In this document: in pieces, positions 54,111 through 61,436 of the stretch
Numbering within the stretch: position 1 is the first letter of the stretch
Layout: the number at the start of each line of letters is the position of its first letter
DNA from: Erwinia sp. JUb26
GTDB taxonomy: Bacteria > Pseudomonadota > Gammaproteobacteria > Enterobacterales > Enterobacteriaceae
Assembly: GCF_003751505.1 (NCBI RefSeq)
Contig: NZ_RJVB01000005.1
Span: 310,001-374,000, forward strand
Direction: 5' to 3'
DNA length: 64,000 bases
The notes under the pieces: generated by a model
The model's input: the letters and a program-made list of their open reading frames with translations, nothing else
What the model was told of the DNA's origin: nothing
Database searches by the model: none
Made by a program: the position numbers and the translations under genes

Positions 54111-55634
54111 ATGGATACAATGACTCACAGTGATAAAACCGTCCTATTTGAGAATAATTCCGCCAGCGGCGATATCTCCCGTAACAGGGTACTATCGATT
54201 GGAATTTTTTTTGACGGCAGCGGCAACAACGCCAATAACACACTGAAACGTCTTGAAATGTGCTGTTCAGGTGAAAAAGGACGCGATCGTCTTTCGGACA
54301 GCGCTGACGCGGCCAGGCCCGGCGATATTTCCCGCTGTAGTTACGATAAGCATTACACCAATATTTACCGGCTGTTCACGCTTTATCGTGCGGAAGAGGG
54401 GAACTGGAATCCATTCCAGCGGGGATTATATATCAGCGGCGTTGGCACGCATTCCGGCCAGGCGGACAGTATTAGCGGTTTTGCCATCGGCGAAGGAAAG
54501 AGTGGCATTATTGCCAAAACGGACGAGGCGATTGCCGCGCTGCCCGCAATCCTACGGCAGGTTATCCGTCAGATGAATGGTGAAGGGCAGATTACCCGGC
54601 TGGCATTCGACCTTTTCGGCTTCAGCCGCGGCGCAGCGGCAGCACGCCACTTTGCTAATCGTCTTTTCGCGCAAGACCCCGCGCTGGCAGCCGCGATTGC
54701 AGAGGGATTTCAGGAAGCAACCTATCGCGATATGCCGACGATCGGCACCCGCTTTCTCGGACTGTTCGACGGCGTGGCGGGCATTGCGAATATGACCAAC
54801 AGATTCGATCCCCACTCCCCGCACGGCAGCGGCCTGCATCTGTCATTACCATCTGGCATTGCGCGCCGGGTCTTTCAAATTGCCGCAGCACACGAGTATC
54901 GCTATAACTTCTGCCTGCAAAGCGTTGCCCCCGATTATCCCGAACTGGTTCTGCCCGGCGCGCACTCGGATATCGGCGGCGGCTACAATCCGCAGGAAGA
55001 CGAATATCTGTTCCTCAGCCAGCCGCAGTTCACCTACGCGTCCGACGATACCCCGGACGAAATGACGGAGATCGTACGCCAGGCCCATGAACAGAGGCGA
55101 GTTCTGCAGAACAATCCGGCCCTGGAACCACTGCTGAACAGTGGTGAGCTGAAGGTTGAGAGCTGGCATGACGACTGGCTGCCGCCCAGCCAGGAAGGGC
55201 TTGCACGCAAACGCGTCGGGGCAGCAGTGGTATTTCGCCGTAGCCTGAACAACGACTGGGCGAAGATTGCGCTGCGGGTGATGGTGGACGCCGCGCAGGA
55301 GGCCGGCGTGATGCTGGCGAAAATCGATGAGGGCAGCCCTGAGTTCAGCCTGCCACCGGAACTGGCGCCGCTGTGCGACTTTGCCCGCGAACAGGGGAGA
55401 CGGCTGCGCAGCGGCAATACGCCACAGCCCTTCAGCCAGGACGATCTGCACATTGCCGGCCGCTACCTGCATTTTTCAGCCAGCTGGAGTGCGGTGCAGG
55501 AAGCGTTTGTCTGGCGCGATGGTAACTGGCTGACCACCGTTTCAAAGTCGGTCAGGCGAGAAACGTTTCTCAGCTATCCCGATCGTCCGGACGAGGGCTG
55601 GACGCGGACGATTTACCCCTTAGCGAAGCCGTAA
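54111..55634 (+). CDS. DUF2235 alpha/beta hydrolase, Tle1-like phospholipase effector candidate
   Basis: The 507-residue protein has GIFFDGSGNNANNT near residue 30, the DUF2235 N-terminal motif. The nucleophile elbow is FGFSRGAAAARHFANRL near 173 (GxSRG), then FLGLFDGVAGI with the likely acid and GAHSDIGGGY with the catalytic His. This is the catalytic layout of Tle1 phospholipases delivered by type VI secretion. There is no signal peptide, as expected for such cargo. No vgrG, PAAR or hcp gene is nearby, and no immunity gene follows. It may be an orphan effector delivered by a remote machine, or a housekeeping lipase. Confidence 0.75.
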   Translation: MDTMTHSDKTVLFENNSASGDISRNRVLSIGIFFDGSGNNANNTLKRLEMCCSGEKGRDRLSDSADAARPGDISRCSYDKHYTNIYRLFTLYRAEEGNWNPFQRGLYISGVGTHSGQADSISGFAIGEGKSGIIAKTDEAIAALPAILRQVIRQMNGEGQITRLAFDLFGFSRGAAAARHFANRLFAQDPALAAAIAEGFQEATYRDMPTIGTRFLGLFDGVAGIANMTNRFDPHSPHGSGLHLSLPSGIARRVFQIAAAHEYRYNFCLQSVAPDYPELVLPGAHSDIGGGYNPQEDEYLFLSQPQFTYASDDTPDEMTEIVRQAHEQRRVLQNNPALEPLLNSGELKVESWHDDWLPPSQEGLARKRVGAAVVFRRSLNNDWAKIALRVMVDAAQEAGVMLAKIDEGSPEFSLPPELAPLCDFAREQGRRLRSGNTPQPFSQDDLHIAGRYLHFSASWSAVQEAFVWRDGNWLTTVSKSVRRETFLSYPDRPDEGWTRTIYPLAKP

Positions 55635-55652
55635 ACGGACGTTTTGCACATC

Positions 55653-55669
55653 CGTTGATAAACAGTTTA
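55653..55669 (+). promoter_or_regulatory. Weak PhoP-box candidate in the mgtA upstream region
   Basis: CGTTGA-N5-AGTTTA has the spacing of a PhoP box, (T/G)GTTTA-N5-(T/G)GTTTA, but matches only four and five of six positions. No good -10 lies at the usual distance. It is listed because mgtA is a classical PhoP target. Confidence 0.25.
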
Positions 55670-55771
55670 GGAAAGGATTCTCGACATTTTTAACAGCGAT
55701 TGGAAGTTTTTGCATTAAAATCAACTACTTATTTTTATAATATTTATTACTTCCCGTCATTAATCTCCGGG

Positions 55772-55800
55772 TTTACATTGCGTAGCCCGGCGATTAGAAT
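55772..55800 (+). promoter_or_regulatory. Candidate sigma-70 promoter for mgtA
   Basis: TTTACA (55772-55777) and TAGAAT (55795-55800) each match consensus at five of six positions with 17-base spacing. A start near 55807 would give a leader of about 440 bases, in keeping with the long regulatory mgtA leader. A GGTTTA PhoP half-site overlaps the -35. Confidence 0.5.
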
Positions 55801-55866
55801 CTCGGCAAATTACTAACGGAGCCTGCATTTCATTGGACAGTCACCCTTTACCTGAACATTACTGAA

Positions 55867-55910
55867 GGCAGGTCCACTCCGTTTATTGTGTGCCTGCCGT
55901 AAAAAACGGC
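55867..55910 (+). promoter_or_regulatory. Overlapping hairpins in the mgtA leader
   Basis: GGCAGG (55867-55872) can pair with CCTGCC (55893-55898), while GCCGT (55896-55900) can pair with ACGGC (55906-55910). The two stems share bases and cannot both form. Such switches are typical of the magnesium-sensing mgtA leader, but the geometry here is read by eye only. Confidence 0.4.
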
Positions 55911-56068
55911 GGGCCATGCTGCAACTCTCTTCCGAGCTGTTTCATCCCGTAAATCAATTTCATTCGATCTGGTCTTCGCCAGCGGCGCTGCTGCATGGCC
56001 GGGCATCAGAGCATCCCTCTGCTGTCGGGCGATTTTTGCTGCGCGCCAGCATCACTAAGGAGCACACG

Positions 56069-56131
56069 ATGAAAGAACCTCCGTCACGAGAGAGGCGATG
56101 GCAGGATGAACCCGGGAGGATAACGCACTAA
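56069..56131 (+). CDS. mgtA leader peptide, MgtL-like
   Basis: A 20-codon frame with a perfect ribosome site (AAGGAG, eight bases before the ATG) begins MKEPPSRERRW and ends 117 bases before mgtA. In E. coli and Salmonella the mgtA leader encodes MgtL, a 17-residue peptide starting Met-Glu-Pro-Asp-Pro. Its acidic/proline start destabilises ribosomes when magnesium is low and so permits mgtA transcription. Here Glu-Pro-Pro sits at codons 3-5 and a basic run follows, as in MgtL. Sequence identity is otherwise low. The assignment rests on position, ribosome site and codon content. Confidence 0.65.
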   Translation: MKEPPSRERRWQDEPGRITH

Positions 56132-56197
56132 CGTTTCACGTCCTTTCCGTCTGCCTGCCACGCCTCCTTCCCTGAATTTACTGAAAAAACCTCGTTT

Positions 56198-56241
56198 GCA
56201 GGAGCCGTTCTCCTGCGCGTAAAAAAACTTCATTCAAGGAG
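56198..56241 (+). promoter_or_regulatory. Hairpin before mgtA able to compete with its ribosome site
   Basis: GCAGGAG (56198-56204) and CTCCTGC (56210-56216) form a 7-bp stem with loop CCGTT. The 3' arm could instead pair, through CTCCT, with the mgtA ribosome site AGGAG at 56237-56241. The sequence after the stem is A-rich, so it is not a standard terminator. Opening and closing of this stem could control translation. Confidence 0.45.
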
Positions 56242-56248
56242 CAGGCAG

Positions 56249-58924
56249 ATGAAAATGCATCACGCTAACCTGAAAAAGGCGCGCGAACTGGCGATCGCCA
56301 GCGCAGCCACACGGAGCCAGGAACACACCCTCGCTCAGCTGAATACTCAACGCCACGGGCTGACTTTTGAAGATGCCGCTGAGCGCCTGGAACACTACGG
56401 CACCAACCAGGTCGCCAGCGAAAAAGCACCGGCGGCCGCGGTACAGCTGCTTCAGGCGTTTAATAACCCGTTTATCTGGGTGCTGACCGCACTGGCGGCC
56501 ATCAGTTTTGTTACCGATTACCTGCTGCCGTTGAAGCGCGGTGAGGAGACCGATCTGACCGGCGTGATTATCGTCATGATCATGGTCAGCCTGAGCGGTT
56601 TACTGCGTTTCTGGCAGGAATATCGCACCAACAAAGCGGCGGAAGCGCTGAAATCACTGGTGCGTACTACCGCCACGGTCATACGCCGCAGCCACACGCA
56701 CAGTGAAGCGATGGAGATGGAAATCCCGCTGCAGCAGGTCGTGCCGGGCGATATCGTGCGGCTGTCGGCGGGGGATATGATCCCGGCGGACGTGCGTCTG
56801 CTGGCCTCGCGCGATCTGTTTGTCAGCCAGGCAGCCCTGAGCGGTGAAGCGCTGCCGATCGAAAAATATGACACGCAAAGCAGCCCAAATGTTGCCGGGC
56901 CAGTCAGCGAACAGGAGCTGCTCAGCCTGCCGGGTATCTGCCTGATGGGCACCAGCGTTGCCAGCGGCAGCGCGACGGCAGTGGTGGTGGCAACCGGTGG
57001 CCACACCTGGTTCGGCTCACTGGCCACCTCACTGCTGGGTAAGCGCCCGCAGACGGCGTTCGATCGCGGCGTGAACAGCGTCAGCTGGCTGCTGATCCGC
57101 TTTATGCTGGTGATGGTGCCGATCGTTCTGCTGCTCAACGGCTACAGCAAAGGCGACTGGAGCGATGCGCTACTGTTTGCGCTGGCGGTCGCGGTGGGGC
57201 TGACCCCGGAAATGCTGCCGATGATCGTCAGCTCCAACCTCGCGAAGGGTGCGATTGCCCTGTCGCGGCGGAAAGTGGTGGTGAAAAGGCTCAATGCCAT
57301 TCAGAACTTCGGCGCGATGGACGTGCTGTGCAGCGATAAAACCGGCACGCTGACTCAGGATCGCATCATTCTGTCTCACCACCTAGATTTGCACGACCGC
57401 AGCGACGAACGCGTACTGCAGCTGGCCTGGCTGAACAGCCGCCATCAGACCGGCGTGAAGAATCTGATGGATAAAGCCGTACTGGCCTTCAGCCAGGGCA
57501 ATATGGCGGTCAACGATCTGTGGCGTTATCGCAAAATTGACGAACTGCCTTTTGACTTTGAGCGCCGCCGTCTGTCAATTCTGCTGGCGGACCAGAACCA
57601 GCAGCAGATGCTGGTCTGCAAAGGGGCGGTGGACGAAATGCTGGCGGTTTCCCGCTTCTGGCGCGATGGCGATGAGATCCGCCCACTGGATGATGCCGCG
57701 CGTCAGCGTCTGCGTGAGCAGGCAGAGAGCTACAACCAGCAGGGATTCCGCGTGCTGGTTGTGGGCTGGCGGGATCTCGAGGCCAGCCCGCTCTCGCTGC
57801 CGCTGAGCATTCATGACGAGCGTGAACTGATTATCAGCGGCGTGCTGACCTTCCTCGATCCGCCGAAGGAGAGCGCGGCAGAGGCGATAGCGGCCCTGCA
57901 TGAAAACGGCGTCACGGTAAAAGTCCTGACCGGCGACAACGCGATTATTACCGCCAAAGTGTGCCGCGACGTGGGCCTGGAGCCGGGTGAACCGCTGTGC
58001 GGCAGTGCAATCGCGCAGCTTAGTGACGACGAACTCCGCCTGCTGGTTGAGCAGCGCACGCTGTTCTGCCGCCTGACGCCGCAGCAAAAAACCCGCGTGT
58101 TGCAGGCATTGCAGCACAACGGACATACGGTCGGCTTCCTCGGCGACGGCATTAACGATGCACCGGCGCTGCGCGCGGCGGACATTGGCATCTCCGTTGA
58201 TAGCGCTACGGATATCGCTAAAGAATCCGCGGATATCATCCTGCTGGAAAAAAGCCTGCTGGTGCTGGAGCAGGGCGTGATGACCGGGCGCGAAACCTTC
58301 GGCAATATAATCAAGTATCTGAACATGACCGCCAGCTCTAACTTCGGCAACGTCTTTTCGGTGCTGGTGGCCAGCGCGTTTATTCCGTTTTTACCGATGA
58401 TGGCGATCCATCTGCTGTTGCAAAACCTGATGTATGACCTGTCCCAGCTGGCGCTGCCGTGGGACAAAATGGACAAAGAGTTTCTGCGCAAACCGCGCCG
58501 CTGGGATGCGAAGAACATCGGGCGCTTTATGCTGTGGATTGGCCCCACATCGTCCATTTTCGATATCACCACCTTCTGGCTGATGTGGACGGTATTCGCC
58601 GCCAACAGCGTGGAAAGCCAGGCGCTGTTCCAGTCCGGCTGGTTTGTGGAAGGATTGCTGTCGCAGACGCTGGTGGTGCATATGCTGCGCACCCGCAAGA
58701 TTCCGTTTATTCAGAGCCGCGCCGCGCTGCCGGTGATGCTGGCAACCGGGCTGGTGATGATTGCCGGAATTCTAATCCCGTTCTCGCCGCTGGGCCACGC
58801 CGTCGGGCTGGTGCCGCTGCCGTGGAGCTACTTCCCGTGGCTGCTGGCAACGCTGCTCGGCTACTGCCTGGTTGCACAGGGCATGAAGCGTCTTTATATC
58901 CGCCGTTTCGGCCAGTGGTTCTGA
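56249..58924 (+). CDS. mgtA: Magnesium-transporting P-type ATPase MgtA
   Basis: The 891-residue P3B-type ATPase is close to E. coli MgtA (898). It has an N-terminal basic tail, membrane helix pairs, the actuator motif SGEALPIEKYD, the phosphorylation site CSDKTGTLTQDR with Asp near residue 364, KGAVDEML in the nucleotide domain, TGDNAIITAKV and GDGINDAPALRAADIGISVDSATDIAKE (hinge, cut to GDGINDAPALR). A C-terminal membrane bundle completes it. It imports Mg2+ down its gradient at ATP cost when Mg2+ is scarce. It sits between a leader with a MgtL-like peptide and a small MgtS-like protein. Confidence 0.93.
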   Translation: MKMHHANLKKARELAIASAATRSQEHTLAQLNTQRHGLTFEDAAERLEHYGTNQVASEKAPAAAVQLLQAFNNPFIWVLTALAAISFVTDYLLPLKRGEETDLTGVIIVMIMVSLSGLLRFWQEYRTNKAAEALKSLVRTTATVIRRSHTHSEAMEMEIPLQQVVPGDIVRLSAGDMIPADVRLLASRDLFVSQAALSGEALPIEKYDTQSSPNVAGPVSEQELLSLPGICLMGTSVASGSATAVVVATGGHTWFGSLATSLLGKRPQTAFDRGVNSVSWLLIRFMLVMVPIVLLLNGYSKGDWSDALLFALAVAVGLTPEMLPMIVSSNLAKGAIALSRRKVVVKRLNAIQNFGAMDVLCSDKTGTLTQDRIILSHHLDLHDRSDERVLQLAWLNSRHQTGVKNLMDKAVLAFSQGNMAVNDLWRYRKIDELPFDFERRRLSILLADQNQQQMLVCKGAVDEMLAVSRFWRDGDEIRPLDDAARQRLREQAESYNQQGFRVLVVGWRDLEASPLSLPLSIHDERELIISGVLTFLDPPKESAAEAIAALHENGVTVKVLTGDNAIITAKVCRDVGLEPGEPLCGSAIAQLSDDELRLLVEQRTLFCRLTPQQKTRVLQALQHNGHTVGFLGDGINDAPALRAADIGISVDSATDIAKESADIILLEKSLLVLEQGVMTGRETFGNIIKYLNMTASSNFGNVFSVLVASAFIPFLPMMAIHLLLQNLMYDLSQLALPWDKMDKEFLRKPRRWDAKNIGRFMLWIGPTSSIFDITTFWLMWTVFAANSVESQALFQSGWFVEGLLSQTLVVHMLRTRKIPFIQSRAALPVMLATGLVMIAGILIPFSPLGHAVGLVPLPWSYFPWLLATLLGYCLVAQGMKRLYIRRFGQWF

Positions 58925-58934
58925 GGGGGATAAG

Positions 58935-59027
58935 ATGAAGAAGGATAATTCAGCGATAGCGATCGTGTTGTTTTTTGTCGGGGTGGTGATTTTTTCCGGG
59001 GCGATACTGATGATATTTAGCGAATAG
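58935..59027 (+). CDS. 30-residue single-pass membrane protein, MgtS-like candidate
   Basis: An ATG ten bases after the mgtA stop, with GAGGGGGA upstream, opens a 30-codon frame. It starts MKKDNSAIAIVLFF and contains one hydrophobic span. Its end, FSGAILMIFSE, shares spacing with E. coli MgtS (FSG, five residues, FS) as I recall that 31-residue protein. MgtS binds MgtA and protects it from FtsH in low Mg2+. Salmonella MgtR and MgtU are other small proteins beside Mg2+ ATPase genes. E. coli mgtS is not next to mgtA, so linkage here would be new. Chance similarity in so short a hydrophobic peptide is possible. Confidence 0.6.
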   Translation: MKKDNSAIAIVLFFVGVVIFSGAILMIFSE

Positions 59028-59069
59028 GGGGTGGGGAAACGGGTTGCGGGTGGGTTCGGGTTGCTGCAC

Positions 59070-59201
59070 GTTTAAGTGACTGGCTTATCGGGGCTATCCG
59101 GAACACGGACCCGCTGCCACGTCCATGTTCGCTCGGCCTCGCACCTCCCTGTGCTCGGACGGTCCGTTAACCCGTCCATCCCCGATTGCCCGTAAACTAA
59201 G
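59070..59201. repeat. GC-rich hairpin-forming intergenic sequence
   Basis: The ends are imperfectly complementary: GGCTTATCGGGG near 59083-59094 against CCCCGATTGCCC near 59182-59193. Inside, GGACGG pairs with CCGTCC (about 59156-59178). No reading frame is credible. It resembles a dispersed palindromic unit. Confidence 0.4.
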
Positions 59202-59389
59202 GTGTTGCTGTTTTTAAAATCCGTCTCTTCCGGCTTCACACTCTTGTTTACCGGATTGAAATTGCTCAGGGGTCACTCGCAATAAAATGGGCTGATAGAA
59301 GGAAGTCCATAGATTAGAGAAAGTGAGTGCTGAACTCTAAAGCGACGAAGCGAATGCAATGAGAAGCTGCGGCACCACTTTAAAGTCTT

Positions 59390-59491
59390 AACGGTAAACG
59401 TGACGAGAAAGCAGTAACACCAAAGCCTGAACGGTGTACGTGACGAGGAAGCAGCGATCAATTCGCTTGAAAGGTGAACGTTACGGGGCAG
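59390..59491. repeat. Three repeat ends spaced exactly 40 bases apart
   Basis: Related 22-25 base units start at 59390 (AACGGTAAACGTGACGAGAA), 59430 (AACGGTGTACGTGACGAGGA) and 59470 (AAAGGTGAACGTTACGGGGC). The third is the left end of the longer repeat copy 1. This looks like tandem multiplication of one repeat terminus. Confidence 0.65.
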
Positions 59492-59626
59492 ATAAGCCGG
59501 GTGTCTGCCGCAGGGATGCGGCAGCCAAGCCCCCAGGGACCGGGTTCACGGCGACCCGGCGTTCTGCCCGTAACGGTCGCCCCGTTTCGCAGATCCCACC
59601 GCGACCTGCCCCGTAAAGGTCACCCC
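59469..59626. repeat. Long structured repeat, copy 1
   Basis: About 158 bases with complementary ends (GTTACGGGGCAG at 59480-59491 against CTGCCCCGTAAA at 59606-59617). An internal hairpin CTGCCGCA-GGGA-TGCGGCAG lies at 59505-59524. A second copy begins about 230 bases downstream and is nearly identical over some 120 bases. Confidence 0.8.
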
Positions 59627-59701
59627 GCTCACAGCCCCTGCCGCGAATAATCTCTGAACGACCAGATTAACGATCGTTATCTGGCCGCAACGCAATGAAT
59701 T

Positions 59702-59863
59702 GAAAGGGGAACCGTTACGGGACAGGTTAGCCGGGTGTCTGCGGCAGGGATGCCGCAGCCAAGCCCCCAGGGACCGGGTTCACGGCGACCCGGCGTTCTG
59801 CCCGTAACGGTCGCCCCTTTTCGCAGATCCCACCGCGACCTGCCCCATAACGCTTTAGAAAGG
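59702..59863. repeat. Long structured repeat, copy 2
   Basis: Direct copy of 59469-59626. The internal hairpin at 59739-59758 reads CTGCGGCA-GGGA-TGCCGCAG, so both arms changed together relative to copy 1 and the 8-bp stem is kept. Other differences are few. It ends one base before the stop codon of the leftward DUF4432 gene, so that transcript would carry it. Confidence 0.8.
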
Positions 59864-59864
59864 A

Positions 59865-61073
59865 TTACTCCTTCGCAATCGGTGTCTCACTAACCGCCAC
59901 GGTTTCATTACCCTGGATTTTCTGCACCCGTTGCTCAACCTGCTGCACCGCGCTGGCATCCTTCAGCAGGGAATAAGTCAGCGTAAACTCGGTGCTCTTC
60001 CCCGGCTGGAGCTGCTTAACGCGACCCTGTTCTTTCTCAATGGTCACCGGGTAGGCATAGTTCGTGCCTGGCTCAATCCCGGTCACGTAACCCTGCTTCT
60101 GCGTATCGGTATTTTTCCACATGGTCAGCAGCGGCAGCTGTTTGATATCGAACTCAATTGATGCGCCTTTGTCGCCCTTGCTGTTGATCACCGCGGCCAC
60201 AGTTTTACCGTTTTCATCGGCTTTCGGCGTGAGGTTAAACACCATCTCGTCGAAATCTTTAGTCGGCGCGCCGTAAACATTCCAGTCGTTCAGGCCTTTC
60301 TTCGCGTAATCGTTAAATGGTGAAACCGACTTCAGCGGCGCGATAAAGCGCGCGTCTTTTTCAAGGATCGGCGTACCGAAGTTGCTGTGATAGATAATCT
60401 GGTAATCGTGCGGATAGTCCGCGTGGTTGGTCAGCACATCGTGCACGGTAAAGGAGTCAGAGCCAGGCACGTAGCGCAGCTCGGTCCAGGTTTCGAGCTT
60501 CGCTTTTTTGAAGGTGGTTTCTTTCAGCAGGCCGCGAATACGGATTTCATGCGGCGCTTTTTCATCGACGATGACTTCCACTTTCGACGCTGGGGTATTG
60601 CCCGCTTTGCCGTGCAGCGTGTAAATCACGCCGTCTTTGGTCACCGGATGGCCGGTCCACTCAAAGCCGCAGCGCACCATCATTTCGTTAAAACCTTCCA
60701 GCCAGCCAAGGCCATTGCGGCTTTCCAGATTGATGTAAGCCGGATTGACGACCTCATCGACCGGAGAATCCCAGCCAAGTCGCACGCCGTGGCCGTTAAC
60801 ATGCAGCAGATCCATGCCTCGCGTTGGGCTAAGGGCGATGGTCAGGCCGTTTTTACTGGTGATGGTCAGCACTTTCGAGCCTTCCTGCTTACCACCGTGC
60901 AGAACCTTTTGCTGAATGCTGAAGTTCTCACCGGAAAGCTTCAGCTGCTGGCTGTTTACCTGCCAGTTTCCCTTTTCCACACTGGTTTCAGCATCCGTCA
61001 GCAGCCAGCTTTGCGCCGATGCCTGACCACAAATGAATGCCGTAATTAACCCTGCCAGAAGTCTTTTTTTCAT
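59865..61073 (-). CDS. Periplasmic DUF4432 / aldose-1-epimerase-like protein
   Basis: The ATG at 61071-61073 gives 402 residues with a signal peptide (MKKRLLAGLITAFICGQASA). AAAGGGA precedes it; a longer frame to 61118 is rejected. The mature part has the galactose-mutarotase fold features of DUF4432: SPTRGMDLLHVNGHGVRLGWDSP (key SPTRGMDL), GFNEMMVRCGFEWTGHP, and YHSNFGTPILEKDARF. These proteins bind sugars and may interconvert anomers. A periplasmic site is unusual for mutarotases. The gene is isolated and has a CRP-like site upstream. The substrate is unknown. Confidence 0.8.
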   Translation of the reverse strand: MKKRLLAGLITAFICGQASAQSWLLTDAETSVEKGNWQVNSQQLKLSGENFSIQQKVLHGGKQEGSKVLTITSKNGLTIALSPTRGMDLLHVNGHGVRLGWDSPVDEVVNPAYINLESRNGLGWLEGFNEMMVRCGFEWTGHPVTKDGVIYTLHGKAGNTPASKVEVIVDEKAPHEIRIRGLLKETTFKKAKLETWTELRYVPGSDSFTVHDVLTNHADYPHDYQIIYHSNFGTPILEKDARFIAPLKSVSPFNDYAKKGLNDWNVYGAPTKDFDEMVFNLTPKADENGKTVAAVINSKGDKGASIEFDIKQLPLLTMWKNTDTQKQGYVTGIEPGTNYAYPVTIEKEQGRVKQLQPGKSTEFTLTYSLLKDASAVQQVEQRVQKIQGNETVAVSETPIAKE

Positions 61074-61436
61074 CACACTATCCCTTTTGCTGAATTGATT
61101 TAGCTTTAACGGCATCAAGACTACAAATCAGCACGGGATAAAAATGTGACAGTCATCACCGGATGAACTTTTGGCCATTTTTAGTCTGATAAACGTGCTA
61201 TTACTCACTAAAAAATGCATATAACGATCGGTTTCTCATTTTTAATGAGATACAGAGCAGATTACCCATCACCGCAGACTTAACGATTCAGCTATTTTTA
61301 TCAGGACCAGTGAAAAATCATGATTGCCAGGCAGGCTATCCCACTCGCGTGCGTTCCCGGGTGCACGAAGATTGCATCACACCGGAGCCAGCGTTAAGGT
61401 GGTCACCCTCAGTGAATAACAAGTGATTAACAGGGT
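61074..61436. promoter_or_regulatory. Divergent promoter region between DUF4432 gene and avtA
   Basis: About 360 bases separate two outward-facing genes. A CRP-like site is at 61145-61160, and a 7-bp hairpin TCTCATT-TTT-AATGAGA lies at 61234-61250. The avtA side has no recognised operator. Confidence 0.45.
61145..61160 (-). promoter_or_regulatory. Candidate CRP site for the DUF4432 gene
   Basis: TGTGACAGTCATCACC has a perfect TGTGA half, six-base spacing and a TCACC half with one mismatch. It is preceded by AAA as in the consensus. It lies 72-87 bases before the DUF4432 start. Confidence 0.5.

Noticed and set aside
55886-56068. Longer frame ending in the mgtA leader peptide
   Set aside because: It has a GTG start without a ribosome site and no recognisable protein; the AAGGAG-preceded ATG at 56069 is the better unit.
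59434-59616. 60-codon frame inside the repeat region
   Set aside because: Its codons are those of the structured repeat and it is not kept as a protein in copy 2.
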